The notes: generated by a model from the sequence alone, not told the origin. A stretch of DNA of 64,000 nt from Pseudomonas citri (GCF_025336485.1 NZ_JAODAB010000012.1:115237-179236), one strand, 5' to 3'. Positions 20,254-28,629 are shown, numbered from the stretch's first letter. Translations and numbers: made by a program.

Positions 20254-20700
20254 TTAGGCTGCTACCACGACAACACGTACAGTGGCTTCAACTTCGGCGT
20301 GCAGGTGCACGGCTACGTCGAATTCACCCACGTTGCGGATGGTGCCGTTCGGCAGACGAACTTCGCTCTTCGCCACTTCAACGCCGGAGGCGGTCAGTGC
20401 GTCAGCGATGTCGTGGGTACCGATCGAACCGAACAGCTTGCCTTCGTCGCCAGCGGTGGCAGTGATGGTCACTTCCAGCTCGGCCAGTTGGGCAGCACGG
20501 CTTTCAGCCGATGCCTTACGGTCTGCGGCAGCTTTTTCCAGCTCAGCGCGACGGGCTTCGAACGCAGCCAGGTTGGCTTCGGTCGCAGCAGTGGCTTTGC
20601 CGAAAGGCAGCAGGTAGTTACGGCCGTAACCGGCCTTAACGTTTACTTTGTCGCCCAGGTTGCCCAGGTTGGCGATTTTTTCCAGAAGGATCAGTTGCAT
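20254..20700 (-). CDS. rplI: 50S ribosomal protein L9
   Basis: L9 has 148 residues and binds domain V of 23S rRNA at the base of the L1 stalk. The N-terminal globular domain (MQLILLEKIANLGNLGDKVN, then KAGYGRNYLLPFGKA) is classic. It is followed by the long connecting helix (FEARRAELEKAAADRKASAE) and the C-terminal domain with GSIGTHDIADAL. It is the last gene of the rpsF-rpsR-membrane protein-rplI operon, 18 bases downstream of the membrane-protein gene. Confidence 0.99.
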   Translation of the reverse strand: MQLILLEKIANLGNLGDKVNVKAGYGRNYLLPFGKATAATEANLAAFEARRAELEKAAADRKASAESRAAQLAELEVTITATAGDEGKLFGSIGTHDIADALTASGVEVAKSEVRLPNGTIRNVGEFDVAVHLHAEVEATVRVVVVAA

Positions 20701-20718
20701 GTGAAAATCCTCTAACTT

Positions 20719-21612
20719 TTAACCTTCACCGTTCGCGTTGTCGGCGTCTTTCGGCGCCATACGACCGCGAAAATCAATCAGGCTGTCGACGATGGCCAGG
20801 ACCACCAGCAACGGATAGATCAGCTGCATGAACAGCAACAACGTGACGTACAACCCCACCAGCCAGAACCTGGCCAGTCGCTTTTTCGCCACCAGCCCGT
20901 GAATCAAGGCCAGGGCGGCAAACACCAGCGGTACACTGCACAACGGCGTGAGCATGGCCATCTGCGCACCGAAATTCGGCCCCAGAAGCATGCCCGCCAG
21001 CAGCAACATCGCCAGCCCGAGCGGGAAACGGATGGCGCGAAACTCGCGACCAAAACCACCCGGGTTGTACAACAACGCCTGCCAGTAGCGCCCGATAATC
21101 AGGCTCAGCACACTGACGATTTGCAACAAAGCCGCAATCAGGCCGGTCAGGACCGGTGCGATCAGGGACGCGAAACGCGCCTGCTCCTCTGCCGACATCT
21201 GCCGGTAGAGCTCACCGAGGGCTTCGGGCAGGATTTTTACCAAAGCCTGCGACAGCATCTCGATCTGGGGCGCGAAAGCCACCCCGAGCACCACTGAAAA
21301 CACCACTCCCAGCGCTATGCTGACCAGCAGCACGCGGTTCCAGGACTCGCTTGCGCGCAACACCAGCGCCAGCGCCGAAGACCCCAGCAGCACCATCAGT
21401 GCCCGCGGGTCAGCGGAATACAGCCACCAGAGCAAGGCCGGCAGCAGTCCCAGGGCAAGGACACCCAAGGCGTCCCGCGATCCGCGCCGCAGGAGTACGA
21501 GACTCCCGGCGGCAGCGCCCAACCAATACAACAACGGCAATGCCGCGCATCCAGCCACTACCAGAGTGGCCTGCATGCGACCGCGCATGATGAACTCAGC
21601 TAAGGCGCGCAT
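20719..21612 (-). CDS. Multi-pass inner membrane protein encoded between rpsR and rplI (DUF2232/YybS-like)
   Basis: A 297-residue, very hydrophobic protein with about eight predicted membrane segments (for example LPLLYWLGAAAGSLVLL, VLLVSIALGVVFSVVLGVAF and FWLVGLYVTLLLFMQLIYPL) and a short charged C-terminus. The position between rpsR and rplI is conserved in Pseudomonas (PA4933 locus, from memory). The topology recalls the YybS/DUF2232 membrane family, but no functional motif is visible. Being inside a ribosomal-protein operon suggests constitutive, growth-linked expression. Function unknown. Confidence 0.88.
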   Translation of the reverse strand: MRALAEFIMRGRMQATLVVAGCAALPLLYWLGAAAGSLVLLRRGSRDALGVLALGLLPALLWWLYSADPRALMVLLGSSALALVLRASESWNRVLLVSIALGVVFSVVLGVAFAPQIEMLSQALVKILPEALGELYRQMSAEEQARFASLIAPVLTGLIAALLQIVSVLSLIIGRYWQALLYNPGGFGREFRAIRFPLGLAMLLLAGMLLGPNFGAQMAMLTPLCSVPLVFAALALIHGLVAKKRLARFWLVGLYVTLLLFMQLIYPLLVVLAIVDSLIDFRGRMAPKDADNANGEG

Positions 21613-21649
21613 GCATTCAATCCCTTACTGCTCGTCGACTTACCTGGTC

Positions 21650-21880
21650 TCAGCGGCCGTGGCTGTCGGTGTAGGCCAGCAGGGCCAGGAAGCGGGCGCG
21701 CTTGATAGCGGTGGCCAGCTGACGCTGATAACGAGCTTTGGTACCGGTGATGCGGCTTGGAACGATTTTGCCGGTCTCGGATACGTAGGCTTTCAGGGTG
21801 TTGAGATCTTTGTAGTCGATCTCTTTCACGTCTTCAGCGGTGAAGCGGCAGAATTTACGACGACGGAAGAAACGTGCCAT
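21650..21880 (-). CDS. rpsR: 30S ribosomal protein S18
   Basis: Small-subunit protein of 76 residues that forms a heterodimer with S6 on the 16S rRNA platform. [20 protein letters not shown] is the standard S18 N-terminus, and [31 protein letters not shown] carries the RNA-binding core. It lies 28 bases downstream of rpsF, with a TTTAAGGAGCC ribosome-binding region. Confidence 0.99.
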
Positions 21881-21908
21881 GTGATTGGCTCCTTAAAAGG
21901 TCCGTGGA

Positions 21909-22337
21909 TTACTCGTCAGCGTTATCGCTGTTGTCGCTGTCGCTATCGCTGTCATCGCCATCGGCGCTGTCAGCATGCTCAGGACGGTCGCGACGCTCAC
22001 GGCGCTCACTGCGGTTTTCTTCTGCCTTGAGCATCTCGGATTGGCCGGTGATGGCTTCTTCGCGACGGATGACCAGGTTACGGATCACTGCATCGTTGTA
22101 GCGGAAGTTGTCTTCCAGCTCGGCCAGGGCCTTGCCGGTGCACTCAACGTTCAGCATCACGTAGTGAGCCTTGTGAACATTGTTGATTGCGTAGGCCAGT
22201 TGACGACGGCCCCAGTCTTCCAGGCGGTGGATTTTGCCGCCATCTTCTTCGATCAGCTTGGTGTAACGCTCAACCATGCCGCCGACTTGCTCGCTTTGAT
22301 CCGGGTGGACCAAAAAGATGATTTCGTAATGACGCAT
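21909..22337 (-). CDS. rpsF: 30S ribosomal protein S6 with long acidic Ser/Asp tail
   Basis: S6 of 142 residues. Residues 1-100 are the normal domain (MRHYEIIFLVHPDQSEQVGG through NLVIRREEAI). After an Arg-rich linker (NRSERRERRDRP) comes an unusual acidic low-complexity tail containing GDDSDSDSDNSDNADE. In E. coli the S6 C-terminus is glutamylated by RimK, and Pseudomonas RimK also modifies RpsF, so the tail is the likely modified region. The tail is coded by tandem TCG/GTC-rich repeats prone to slippage. It is the first gene of the operon, with a promoter at 22456-22484. Confidence 0.98.
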   Translation of the reverse strand: MRHYEIIFLVHPDQSEQVGGMVERYTKLIEEDGGKIHRLEDWGRRQLAYAINNVHKAHYVMLNVECTGKALAELEDNFRYNDAVIRNLVIRREEAITGQSEMLKAEENRSERRERRDRPEHADSADGDDSDSDSDNSDNADE

Positions 22338-22360
22338 GAATGCTCCTTACGGGTTGTAGC

Positions 22361-22381
22361 CTGCCGCTCAAAAACGGTCAG
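22361..22381 (-). promoter_or_regulatory. Candidate S6:S18-responsive leader hairpin upstream of rpsF
   Basis: In the rpsF leader the transcript can fold CTGACCG with GCGGCAG around TTTTTGA, 24 bases before the start codon. Many bacteria have an S6:S18-binding RNA with an exposed CCG in the rpsF leader that autoregulates the operon. The position fits, but the fold was judged by eye only. Confidence 0.3.
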
Positions 22382-22455
22382 ACAAGGAGTGAATGACACT
22401 TATGGACTTGTGGACGCTAGACACATGAGTGCCTGCCATCACAGCAAGGGGCGCA

Positions 22456-22484
22456 ATTGTAGAGAAGGGTCGAGGGAGGTGCAA
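22456..22484 (-). promoter_or_regulatory. Sigma-70 promoter of the rpsF operon
   Basis: On the minus strand the -35 is TTGCAC (22479-22484) and the -10 is TACAAT (22456-22461), with a 17-base spacer. This gives a leader of about 110 bases before rpsF. Confidence 0.7.
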
Positions 22485-22500
22485 GGCAATTGAACAGACG

Positions 22501-22586
22501 CAAGCCGTGAGCGACAAGCGGCAAGACAGAAGCGCAATGACTTCCAACTCGCTGCTTGACGCTTGGCTTGAAGCTTATAGCTTGCG
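22501..22586. repeat. AAGC-rich imperfect hairpin repeat (copy 2), overlapping the rlmB 3' end
   Basis: The left arm contains CAAGCCGTGAGCGACAAGCG, the right arm GCTTGACGCTTGGCTTGAAG and ATAGCTTGCG. It is related to the element at 3598-3658. The right end runs into rlmB, so the last rlmB codons and its TAA (22575-22577) lie inside the repeat. It could serve as the rlmB 3' stem-loop. Confidence 0.6.
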
Positions 22587-23339
22587 CGAAGCGGCCGCCT
22601 TGGCGCTACGCTGACGCAACGCTTCGAACAGGCACACGCCGGTCGCCACCGACACATTGAGGCTGCTGACGCTACCGGCCATCGGCAGCTTGACCAAATA
22701 GTCGCAATGCTCGCGGGTCAGGCGGCGCATGCCCTTGCCTTCGGCGCCCATGATCAGAATGGTCGGGCCCGTCAGGTCCTGGTCATAAAGGCTGACTTCG
22801 GCCTCGCCCGCCGTGCCCACCACCCACAAGCCGCGCTGCTGGAGCTTCTCCAGGGTACGCGCCAGGTTGGTCACGGCCACCAGCGGAATCACTTCCGCCG
22901 CGCCGCAGGCGACTTTACGCACCACCGGCGTCAACGTGGCCGACTTGTCCTTGGGCACGATGACCGCCAGCGCACCGGCCGCGTCCGCCGAACGCAGGCA
23001 GGCGCCGAGGTTGTGCGGGTCGGTCACGCCGTCCAGCACCAGCAGCAAGGGGGCGCCCTCGGTGCGATCGAGCAACTCGTCGAGCATCGCCTCGCCCCAG
23101 ACCTGGCTCGGGCTGACTTCCGCTACCACGCCCTGGTGGACACCTTCAACCCAGGCATCCATCTCCCGCCGTTCGGCCTGGCCGACCGCCACGCGGTTCG
23201 CATTGGCCAACTCGATCAACGGCTGGACCCGCGGATCACTGCGCCCTTCCGCCAGCCAGACCTGCTTGACCCGCTTGGGGTGGTGACGCAGCAACGCTTC
23301 CACGGCATGCACGCCGTAGATTTTTTCCAATTGACTCAT
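22575..23339 (-). CDS. rlmB: 23S rRNA (guanosine-2'-O)-methyltransferase RlmB
   Basis: SAM-dependent SPOUT methyltransferase that 2'-O-methylates a guanosine (G2251 in E. coli numbering) in the 23S P-loop. It has 254 residues. The N-terminal substrate-binding domain (KIYGVHAVEALLRHHPKRVK) is followed by the SpoU motifs DPHNLGACLRSADAAGA, IMGAEGKGMRRL and SSLNVSVATGVCLFEALRQR. Its ATG overlaps the rnr stop (ATGA, 23336-23339), so it is translationally coupled to RNase R, a common arrangement. The short C-terminal tail is encoded by an intergenic repeat. Confidence 0.97.
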   Translation of the reverse strand: MSQLEKIYGVHAVEALLRHHPKRVKQVWLAEGRSDPRVQPLIELANANRVAVGQAERREMDAWVEGVHQGVVAEVSPSQVWGEAMLDELLDRTEGAPLLLVLDGVTDPHNLGACLRSADAAGALAVIVPKDKSATLTPVVRKVACGAAEVIPLVAVTNLARTLEKLQQRGLWVVGTAGEAEVSLYDQDLTGPTILIMGAEGKGMRRLTREHCDYLVKLPMAGSVSSLNVSVATGVCLFEALRQRSAKAAASRKL

Positions 23340-25951
23340 GACTTGGCCTTGGGTTTACGCGCCCCGCCGCTCTTGGCTGGGGTCGAGCCCGCTTTCGGCG
23401 GGCCTTTACGGTGTTTGCTGGGCTTGCTGGCGGCCTTGTCCGAACTCGACCGGCTGGCCTTTCCCCCGGACGCCGCCTTACCGCCGACCTTGGCTTCGGC
23501 CAGCAAAGCCTTCTTCATTTCACGGCTTTTGCGCACCTCGGCGTTTTTCGCCGCCGCATCGCTCGAACGATAGGCTTCGACGGCTTTCTCCTTGGCCGGA
23601 CGACGCCCGGATTTGGAAGACGCCGGCTCGGCCGCCGGTTTGCCCTCGGAGACAGCGCCTTCAGTGCCGCGCTTCTTGCGACCGACTGGCGCGTTGATGG
23701 TTTTTTCCGCCATCTCGAAATCGATCTTGCGCTCGTCGAGGTCTACCCGCATGACCCGAACTTCGACGGTATCGCCCAGGCGGAAGCTGCGACCGGTGCG
23801 CTCGCCCGCCAGGCGGTGATGCACAGGGTCGAAGTGATAGTAATCGCCCGGCAGCGCCGTCACGTGCACCAGGCCCTCGACGTAGATATCGGTCAGTTCG
23901 ACGAACAGGCCAAAACCGGTCACTGCCGTGATCACGCCCGGGAACGATTCGCCCACGCGATCTTTCATGAACTCGCACTTGAGCCAGTTCACCACGTCGC
24001 GGGTCGCTTCGTCGGCACGACGCTCGCTCATCGAGCATTGCTCGCCGAGCTGTTCCAGGGCCGCCTCGTCGTACGGATAGATGCGCGCCTTCGGAATGGT
24101 CATCGCACCGGCACGCTTGACGTGCGGGGTGTTCATCTTCGAATGGATCACGCTGCGGATCGCCCGGTGCGTGAGCAGGTCGGGGTAACGACGGATCGGC
24201 GAAGTGAAGTGGGTGTAGGCCTCGTAGTTCAGGCCAAAGTGGCCCTGGTTGTCGGCGCTGTACACCGCCTGGCTCAACGAGCGCAGCATGACGGTCTGGA
24301 TCAGGTGGAAATCCGGACGATCCTTGATACCCGCCAACAGGGCCTGGTAATCCTTGGGCGTCGGACCTTCCTTGCCCTTGTGCAGGGACAGACCCAATTC
24401 ACCCAGGAACGCCCGCAGCTTTTCCAGGCGCTCCGGTGGCGGGCCATCGTGGACCCGGTACAACGCCGGGATTTCGTGTTTTTTCAGGAATTCGGCCGTG
24501 GCCACGTTGGCCGCCAGCATGCACTCCTCGATCAACTTGTGCGCATCGTTGCGCACGGTCGGCCGGATTTCCGCGATCTTGCGCTCCGAGCCGAAGATGA
24601 TCCGGGTTTCCTGGGTTTCGAAATCGATCGCGCCGCGGACATGACGGGCGCCCAGCAACACCTTGTACAGCGCATAGAGCTGCTTGAGGTCCGGCAGCAC
24701 CTCGCTGTACTCCCCGCGCAGCTTGCGCGCCTCGGCCAGCTTCGGCGTTTCCAGCATCGCGCTGACCTTGTTGTAGGTCAGGCGGGCGTGGGAATGGATC
24801 ACCGCCTCGTAGAAGCAGTAGTCGGTCATTTCGCCAGACTTGGAGATGGTCATCTCGCAAACCATGGCCAGGCGATCGACATGCGGGTTGAGCGAGCACA
24901 GGCCGTTGGACAGTTGCTCAGGCAACATCGGTACGACGCGCTCGGGGAAGTACACCGAGTTACCGCGCACCTGGGCTTCGGCGTCCAGCGCCGAGCCGAG
25001 CTTCACATAGCTGGAGACGTCGGCAATGGCGACGTACAACTTCCAGCCGCCGGAAAACAAGCGCAATTTGCCTGGTTTGGCTTCGCAGTAGACCGCATCG
25101 TCGAAGTCACGGGCATCTTCACCGTCAATGGTGACGAACGGCAAGTGACGCAGGTCGATGCGCTTCTCTTTGTCCTTCTCTTCGACTTCCGGCTTGAGCT
25201 TGCCCGCTTCTTTCAGGACCGCTTCAGGCCAGACGTGAGGAATGTCGTAGGTGCGCAGGGCAACGTCGATCTCCATGCCCGGCGCCATGTAGTTGCCGAC
25301 CACCTCCACCACATCGCCCTGCGGCTGGAAGCGTGGGGTCGGCCAATGGGTGATCTTCACCTCGACGAACTGGCCGATCCTGGCGTCGGCGTTACGACCC
25401 GGCGTCACCAGCACTTCCTGCTGGATCTTCGGGTTATCCGCGACGACAAAGCCGATACCGCCCTCTTCGAAGTAGCGCCCGACGATACTTTCATGGGCAC
25501 GGGAGACCACTTCGACGATCACCCCTTCGCGACGACCACGGCGATCCAGTCCAGAGACACGAGCCAGGGCGCGGTCACCGTCGAACACCAGGCGCATTTG
25601 CGCCGGACTCATGAACAGATCCTCACTGCCATCGTCCGGAACCAGGAAACCGAAGCCGTCGCGGTGGCCGGCGATACGGCCCAGGATCAGGTCGAGCTTG
25701 TCCACTGGCGCGTACGTGCCGCGCCGCGTGTAGATCAATTGAGCGTCGCGTTCCATGGCGCGCAGGCGGCGGCGCAGGGCTTCGATCTGGTCTTCGGTGC
25801 TCAGACCGAACTCCTCGACCAGCTGTTCGCGGCTTGCAGGCGAACCCCGATCGGCGAGATGCGCCAGGATCAGTTCGCGGCTGGGAATAGGGTTTTCGTA
25901 TTTTTCCGCTTCACGAGCGGCCTCGGGATCGAGGGACTGCCAATCGGCCAT
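23336..25951 (-). CDS. rnr: Ribonuclease R
   Basis: 3'-5' exoribonuclease able to degrade structured RNA; acts in rRNA quality control, trans-translation and cold adaptation. It has 871 residues. In order: an N-terminal helix-turn-helix (SRELILAHLADRGSPASREQ), cold-shock domains (with HRDGFGFLVPDDGSEDLFMS), the RNB catalytic domain with DGEDARDFDDAVYCE carrying the metal-binding aspartates and TSPIRRYPDLLTHRAI, an S1 domain near residue 645 (GVITAVTGFGLFVEL), and a long Lys/Ser/Ala-rich tail from about residue 740. The start MADWQSLDPEAAREAEKYEN is at 25951. It is followed by overlapping rlmB. Confidence 0.97.
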   Translation of the reverse strand: MADWQSLDPEAAREAEKYENPIPSRELILAHLADRGSPASREQLVEEFGLSTEDQIEALRRRLRAMERDAQLIYTRRGTYAPVDKLDLILGRIAGHRDGFGFLVPDDGSEDLFMSPAQMRLVFDGDRALARVSGLDRRGRREGVIVEVVSRAHESIVGRYFEEGGIGFVVADNPKIQQEVLVTPGRNADARIGQFVEVKITHWPTPRFQPQGDVVEVVGNYMAPGMEIDVALRTYDIPHVWPEAVLKEAGKLKPEVEEKDKEKRIDLRHLPFVTIDGEDARDFDDAVYCEAKPGKLRLFSGGWKLYVAIADVSSYVKLGSALDAEAQVRGNSVYFPERVVPMLPEQLSNGLCSLNPHVDRLAMVCEMTISKSGEMTDYCFYEAVIHSHARLTYNKVSAMLETPKLAEARKLRGEYSEVLPDLKQLYALYKVLLGARHVRGAIDFETQETRIIFGSERKIAEIRPTVRNDAHKLIEECMLAANVATAEFLKKHEIPALYRVHDGPPPERLEKLRAFLGELGLSLHKGKEGPTPKDYQALLAGIKDRPDFHLIQTVMLRSLSQAVYSADNQGHFGLNYEAYTHFTSPIRRYPDLLTHRAIRSVIHSKMNTPHVKRAGAMTIPKARIYPYDEAALEQLGEQCSMSERRADEATRDVVNWLKCEFMKDRVGESFPGVITAVTGFGLFVELTDIYVEGLVHVTALPGDYYHFDPVHHRLAGERTGRSFRLGDTVEVRVMRVDLDERKIDFEMAEKTINAPVGRKKRGTEGAVSEGKPAAEPASSKSGRRPAKEKAVEAYRSSDAAAKNAEVRKSREMKKALLAEAKVGGKAASGGKASRSSSDKAASKPSKHRKGPPKAGSTPAKSGGARKPKAKS

Positions 25952-26113
25952 TAGAGAGTTTTCACCTTGTCTATATGCGGGTTAGTTTGGCATAGGCGTA
26001 ATGAAACGGGAAATTTCAGGCATCGGATACCTTCGCCAGCGTCCTTGGCTGGCACCGCTGGCCCCCAGGGAAACACCGCTGGTGAAATTTACCTTTTTTT
26101 TTGCACCAAGGGG

Positions 26114-26142
26114 TTTACAGTTAAAAACGTGCTCCGTATAGT
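26114..26142 (+). promoter_or_regulatory. Promoter of first tRNA-Leu gene
   Basis: -35 TTTACA (26114-26119), 17-base spacer, -10 TATAGT (26137-26142), followed by a GC-rich discriminator (GCGCGCC) typical of stringently controlled stable RNA genes. It is nearly identical to the promoter of the second tRNA at 26379-26407. Confidence 0.8.
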
Positions 26143-26178
26143 GCGCGCCATCGACGACGTACACACGTTGCCGATACT

Positions 26179-26265
26179 GCCCAGATGGTGAAATTGGTAG
26201 ACACGCCAGCTTCAGGTGCTGGTGACCGCAAGGTCGTGGAAGTTCGAGTCTTCTTCTGGGCACCA
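26179..26265 (+). tRNA. tRNA-Leu (anticodon CAG), copy 1
   Basis: An 87-base gene with encoded CCA. The acceptor stem GCCCAGA pairs with TCTGGGC; the anticodon stem-loop is CCAGC-TTCAGGT-GCTGG, giving anticodon CAG. The long variable arm (TGACCGCAAGGTCG region) is as expected for a class II tRNA-Leu, and the T-arm has GTTCGAGTC. It is identical in sequence to the copy at 26442-26528. Confidence 0.97.
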
Positions 26266-26301
26266 ATTTCAAGCAGCAGATCAACGGTCTGCAGGCTTCA
26301 C

Positions 26302-26325
26302 AAAAACCCGCGAAAGCGGGTTTTT
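26302..26325 (+). terminator. Terminator of first tRNA-Leu
   Basis: AAAAACCCGC and GCGGGTTTTT form a perfect 10-bp stem with a GAAA tetraloop, and the stem ends in a T-run. Confidence 0.9.
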
Positions 26326-26378
26326 GCATTTTCGCCCTCTGCATTTCTACCAACCAATTATTAAAATGAAAACAGGGG

Positions 26379-26407
26379 TTTACAGATCAAAACGCGCTCC
26401 GTATAGT
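26379..26407 (+). promoter_or_regulatory. Promoter of second tRNA-Leu gene
   Basis: -35 TTTACA (26379-26384), 17-base spacer, -10 TATAGT (26402-26407). Spacer and flanks almost match the first tRNA promoter, showing that the promoter was duplicated along with the gene. Confidence 0.8.
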
Positions 26408-26441
26408 GCGCCACATCAACAGCGGCAACGCTGAAGATGCT

Positions 26442-26528
26442 GCCCAGATGGTGAAATTGGTAGACACGCCAGCTTCAGGTGCTGGTGACCGCAAGGTCGT
26501 GGAAGTTCGAGTCTTCTTCTGGGCACCA
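26442..26528 (+). tRNA. tRNA-Leu (anticodon CAG), copy 2
   Basis: Identical 87-base sequence to the gene at 26179-26265, with the same CAG anticodon loop and encoded CCA, 263 bases downstream. Each copy has its own promoter and terminator, so these are two independent units rather than one tandem transcript. Confidence 0.97.
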
Positions 26529-26564
26529 ATTCAAGCTTCGAGGTTAACGACCTTGAATCTCCCG

Positions 26565-26586
26565 AAAACCCGCGAAAGCGGGTTTT
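26565..26586 (+). terminator. Terminator of second tRNA-Leu
   Basis: AAAACCCGC and GCGGGTTTT form a 9-bp stem with a GAAA tetraloop and T-run, the same structure as after the first tRNA. Confidence 0.9.
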
Positions 26587-26613
26587 TGCGTTTTTGCCCC
26601 TAGCAAAACGAGA

Positions 26614-26686
26614 CTGCGATCTCTCTCCAGACACTTGAATCCCAAGTGAAAGATCAAAAGATCGCAGGCTTCGCCAGTTCCTACAG
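26614..26686. repeat. Intergenic GATCGCAG inverted repeat (REP-like)
   Basis: CTGCGATCT (26614-26622) is inverted at AGATCGCAG (26659-26667), followed by GCTTCGCCAGTTCCTACAG. This resembles the frequent Pseudomonas intergenic 'AGATCGCAGGCTTCGCCAGCTCCTACA' element. It lies between the tRNA-Leu terminator and the 3' end of the chemoreceptor gene. Confidence 0.5.
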
Positions 26687-26694
26687 TCACCAGA

Positions 26695-28629
26695 TCAAGC
26701 CCTGAACTGCCCCAGGCTCGCCTTCAACTGCGCCGCCAGACTGTCCAGCACCTTGCCGCTGGCCGTGGTCTCGACCACAGCCTGGGCCGCCTTCTCGGCC
26801 TGGGCATGAATGGTCTCCACCCGCCCGCGCACCGCTTGCGCGCCCTGGGCCTGATGAGCCGCCGCCTGGGTCGCCAGGCCAATGGCCGCGTGCACCTGCT
26901 CTACAGACGCCTGCACCGCCTGCTGCAGACGCGCACTGTCACGCAGCACCAGCAGACCTTCGCTGGCCTGCCGCCCGGCCTGGCCGATGGCGGCTACCGC
27001 CTCGCGAGCCCCCTGCTGCAACGCCACGATATGAGCCTGAATGTCGCCGGTGGAACTCTGGGTCTTGCTCGCCAGCGCCCGCACCTCGTCCGCCACCACG
27101 GCAAACCCGCGCCCGGTTTCCCCCGCTCGCGCCGCTTCGATGGCCGCGTTCAAGGCCAACAGATTGGTTTGCTCGGCAATGCCATGGATCACCGTCAACA
27201 CCACTTCGATCTGCTCGCTCTGCTGCGCCAGCCGCTCGATGACTTTCGCCCCCGTGTCCACCTGCACAGCCAACGCTTCGATCAGCCCGCCGACCTTGGC
27301 CGAAGTACGCGTGTTTTCGTCAGTCGCCTGGCGAATCTCCACCACTTGCTGCAAGGCAGCCTGCATCGCCTGGCTTTCCGACTGCGCCTCATCAGCCATT
27401 TGCGACAAAGCCCGAAGGCTTTCGGCCACTTCATCACGCTGCATCCCGGCAGCCGCATCGGCACCGGAGTTGCGCAAGGTCATCGCACCGATTTCCACGC
27501 CCGTGCGCTGAGCCACATCTCCGGCCTCCCGGACGATGGGTTGCAACTTATCCACAAACCGATTGACCGCCGAGGCCATGTCGCCGATTTCGTCCTTGCT
27601 GTTGATCTGCACACGCTTGGTCAGGTCACCCTCGCCCGCAGCCAAATCGTTCATCGCCGCAATCAACAGCTTCAGCCGATTGACGACTCGCCGCCCCAAC
27701 ACCACCGCTAACAGCAGCAACACACCAAAACCCACCAGCGCCAGGCCAAGGCCGATGCGCCAACGCAAGGTAGCGGCAGCTTCCTGCACGGTCGATGCGG
27801 TGTTGGCCTGCATCTGTGTCGCCGTCCCCTGGGCCGACGCCAGGCGGCCACGCATGGCCGCTGCGCTGTCGGCGGCGGCCCCCTTGAGACTGTCGCCCAC
27901 CAACTGGTCGCTACTGGCGATCAACGCCGAGAATCGCTGGTCCAGCGCCTTGAGGTCGGTTTCCACCGATGCCGTGGAGACGCCCATCAGCACCTTGCCG
28001 ATTTCCACACCGTTAGGGTTGATCGAGGCTTCGAGGTAATACACCGACGGATCGTGCTTTGCCGCATCCAACACTTTATCGAGCGCCCGATCACCCTTGC
28101 CCTTTTCCAGCAAGGCCTTGTTGATCGGGTTCTCCCGGTTCAGATAGCGAGTCAGGTGTTCGCCCGCGGCGTCGTCATAAATGACGAACAATACGTTGGG
28201 GTTGCGCTGGGCTCGCCGAGCGAATTCGGAGAGGGTCGGCACATCGCTGTCCCACATGGCACGGGGTGCAACCGAGGCCAGGAGCTGCGCCATATCGTTG
28301 GCAGAATCTTTCAGATCCTTCTCCAACGCGCCACGCAACTGCGCCTGTTCGTCTTTCAGACGCGAGGACAAACCGGCGTTCAGCCGTTGGCGAGTATTGG
28401 CGGAAAGACTGTCCAGGCTCGACGTCACTTCACGCCCTGCCTGCTCCAGCTCGCCGGAAAGTTTCTGGCTGTCCATACCAAGACGCGCGCCCAGATCGGC
28501 TTCCAGCGCCGTGACCGTGCTGCGAGTCAGCGCAACGGCCACTAACACCTGCACCAAAAGAGCGATACCCAGAGTAACGAACACGGGCCGCAATAAACGG
28601 CTTTGTAACAGTGAGAGAACGGCCGACAC
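26695..28629 (-). CDS. Methyl-accepting chemotaxis protein
   Basis: Membrane chemoreceptor of 644 residues that passes ligand signals to CheA/CheW. It has TM1 near residues 15-38 (FVTLGIALLVQVLVAVALT), a periplasmic sensor of ~255 residues, TM2 (IGLGLALVGFGVLLLLAVVL), a HAMP domain (RLKLLIAAMNDLAAGEGDL) and a cytoplasmic signalling domain with the conserved hairpin tip (IAEQTNLLALNAAIEAARAG, then ETGRGFAVVADEVRALA). The GTG at 28629 is chosen because GAGGG lies 7 bases upstream; the frame extends slightly further. The sensor matches no domain I recognise confidently. Ligand unknown. Confidence 0.92.
   Translation of the reverse strand: MSAVLSLLQSRLLRPVFVTLGIALLVQVLVAVALTRSTVTALEADLGARLGMDSQKLSGELEQAGREVTSSLDSLSANTRQRLNAGLSSRLKDEQAQLRGALEKDLKDSANDMAQLLASVAPRAMWDSDVPTLSEFARRAQRNPNVLFVIYDDAAGEHLTRYLNRENPINKALLEKGKGDRALDKVLDAAKHDPSVYYLEASINPNGVEIGKVLMGVSTASVETDLKALDQRFSALIASSDQLVGDSLKGAAADSAAAMRGRLASAQGTATQMQANTASTVQEAAATLRWRIGLGLALVGFGVLLLLAVVLGRRVVNRLKLLIAAMNDLAAGEGDLTKRVQINSKDEIGDMASAVNRFVDKLQPIVREAGDVAQRTGVEIGAMTLRNSGADAAAGMQRDEVAESLRALSQMADEAQSESQAMQAALQQVVEIRQATDENTRTSAKVGGLIEALAVQVDTGAKVIERLAQQSEQIEVVLTVIHGIAEQTNLLALNAAIEAARAGETGRGFAVVADEVRALASKTQSSTGDIQAHIVALQQGAREAVAAIGQAGRQASEGLLVLRDSARLQQAVQASVEQVHAAIGLATQAAAHQAQGAQAVRGRVETIHAQAEKAAQAVVETTASGKVLDSLAAQLKASLGQFRA

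Noticed and set aside
23411..25954. 847-codon plus-strand frame opposite rnr
   Set aside because: Shadow of RNase R; composition is His/Gln/Arg-rich with no domain.
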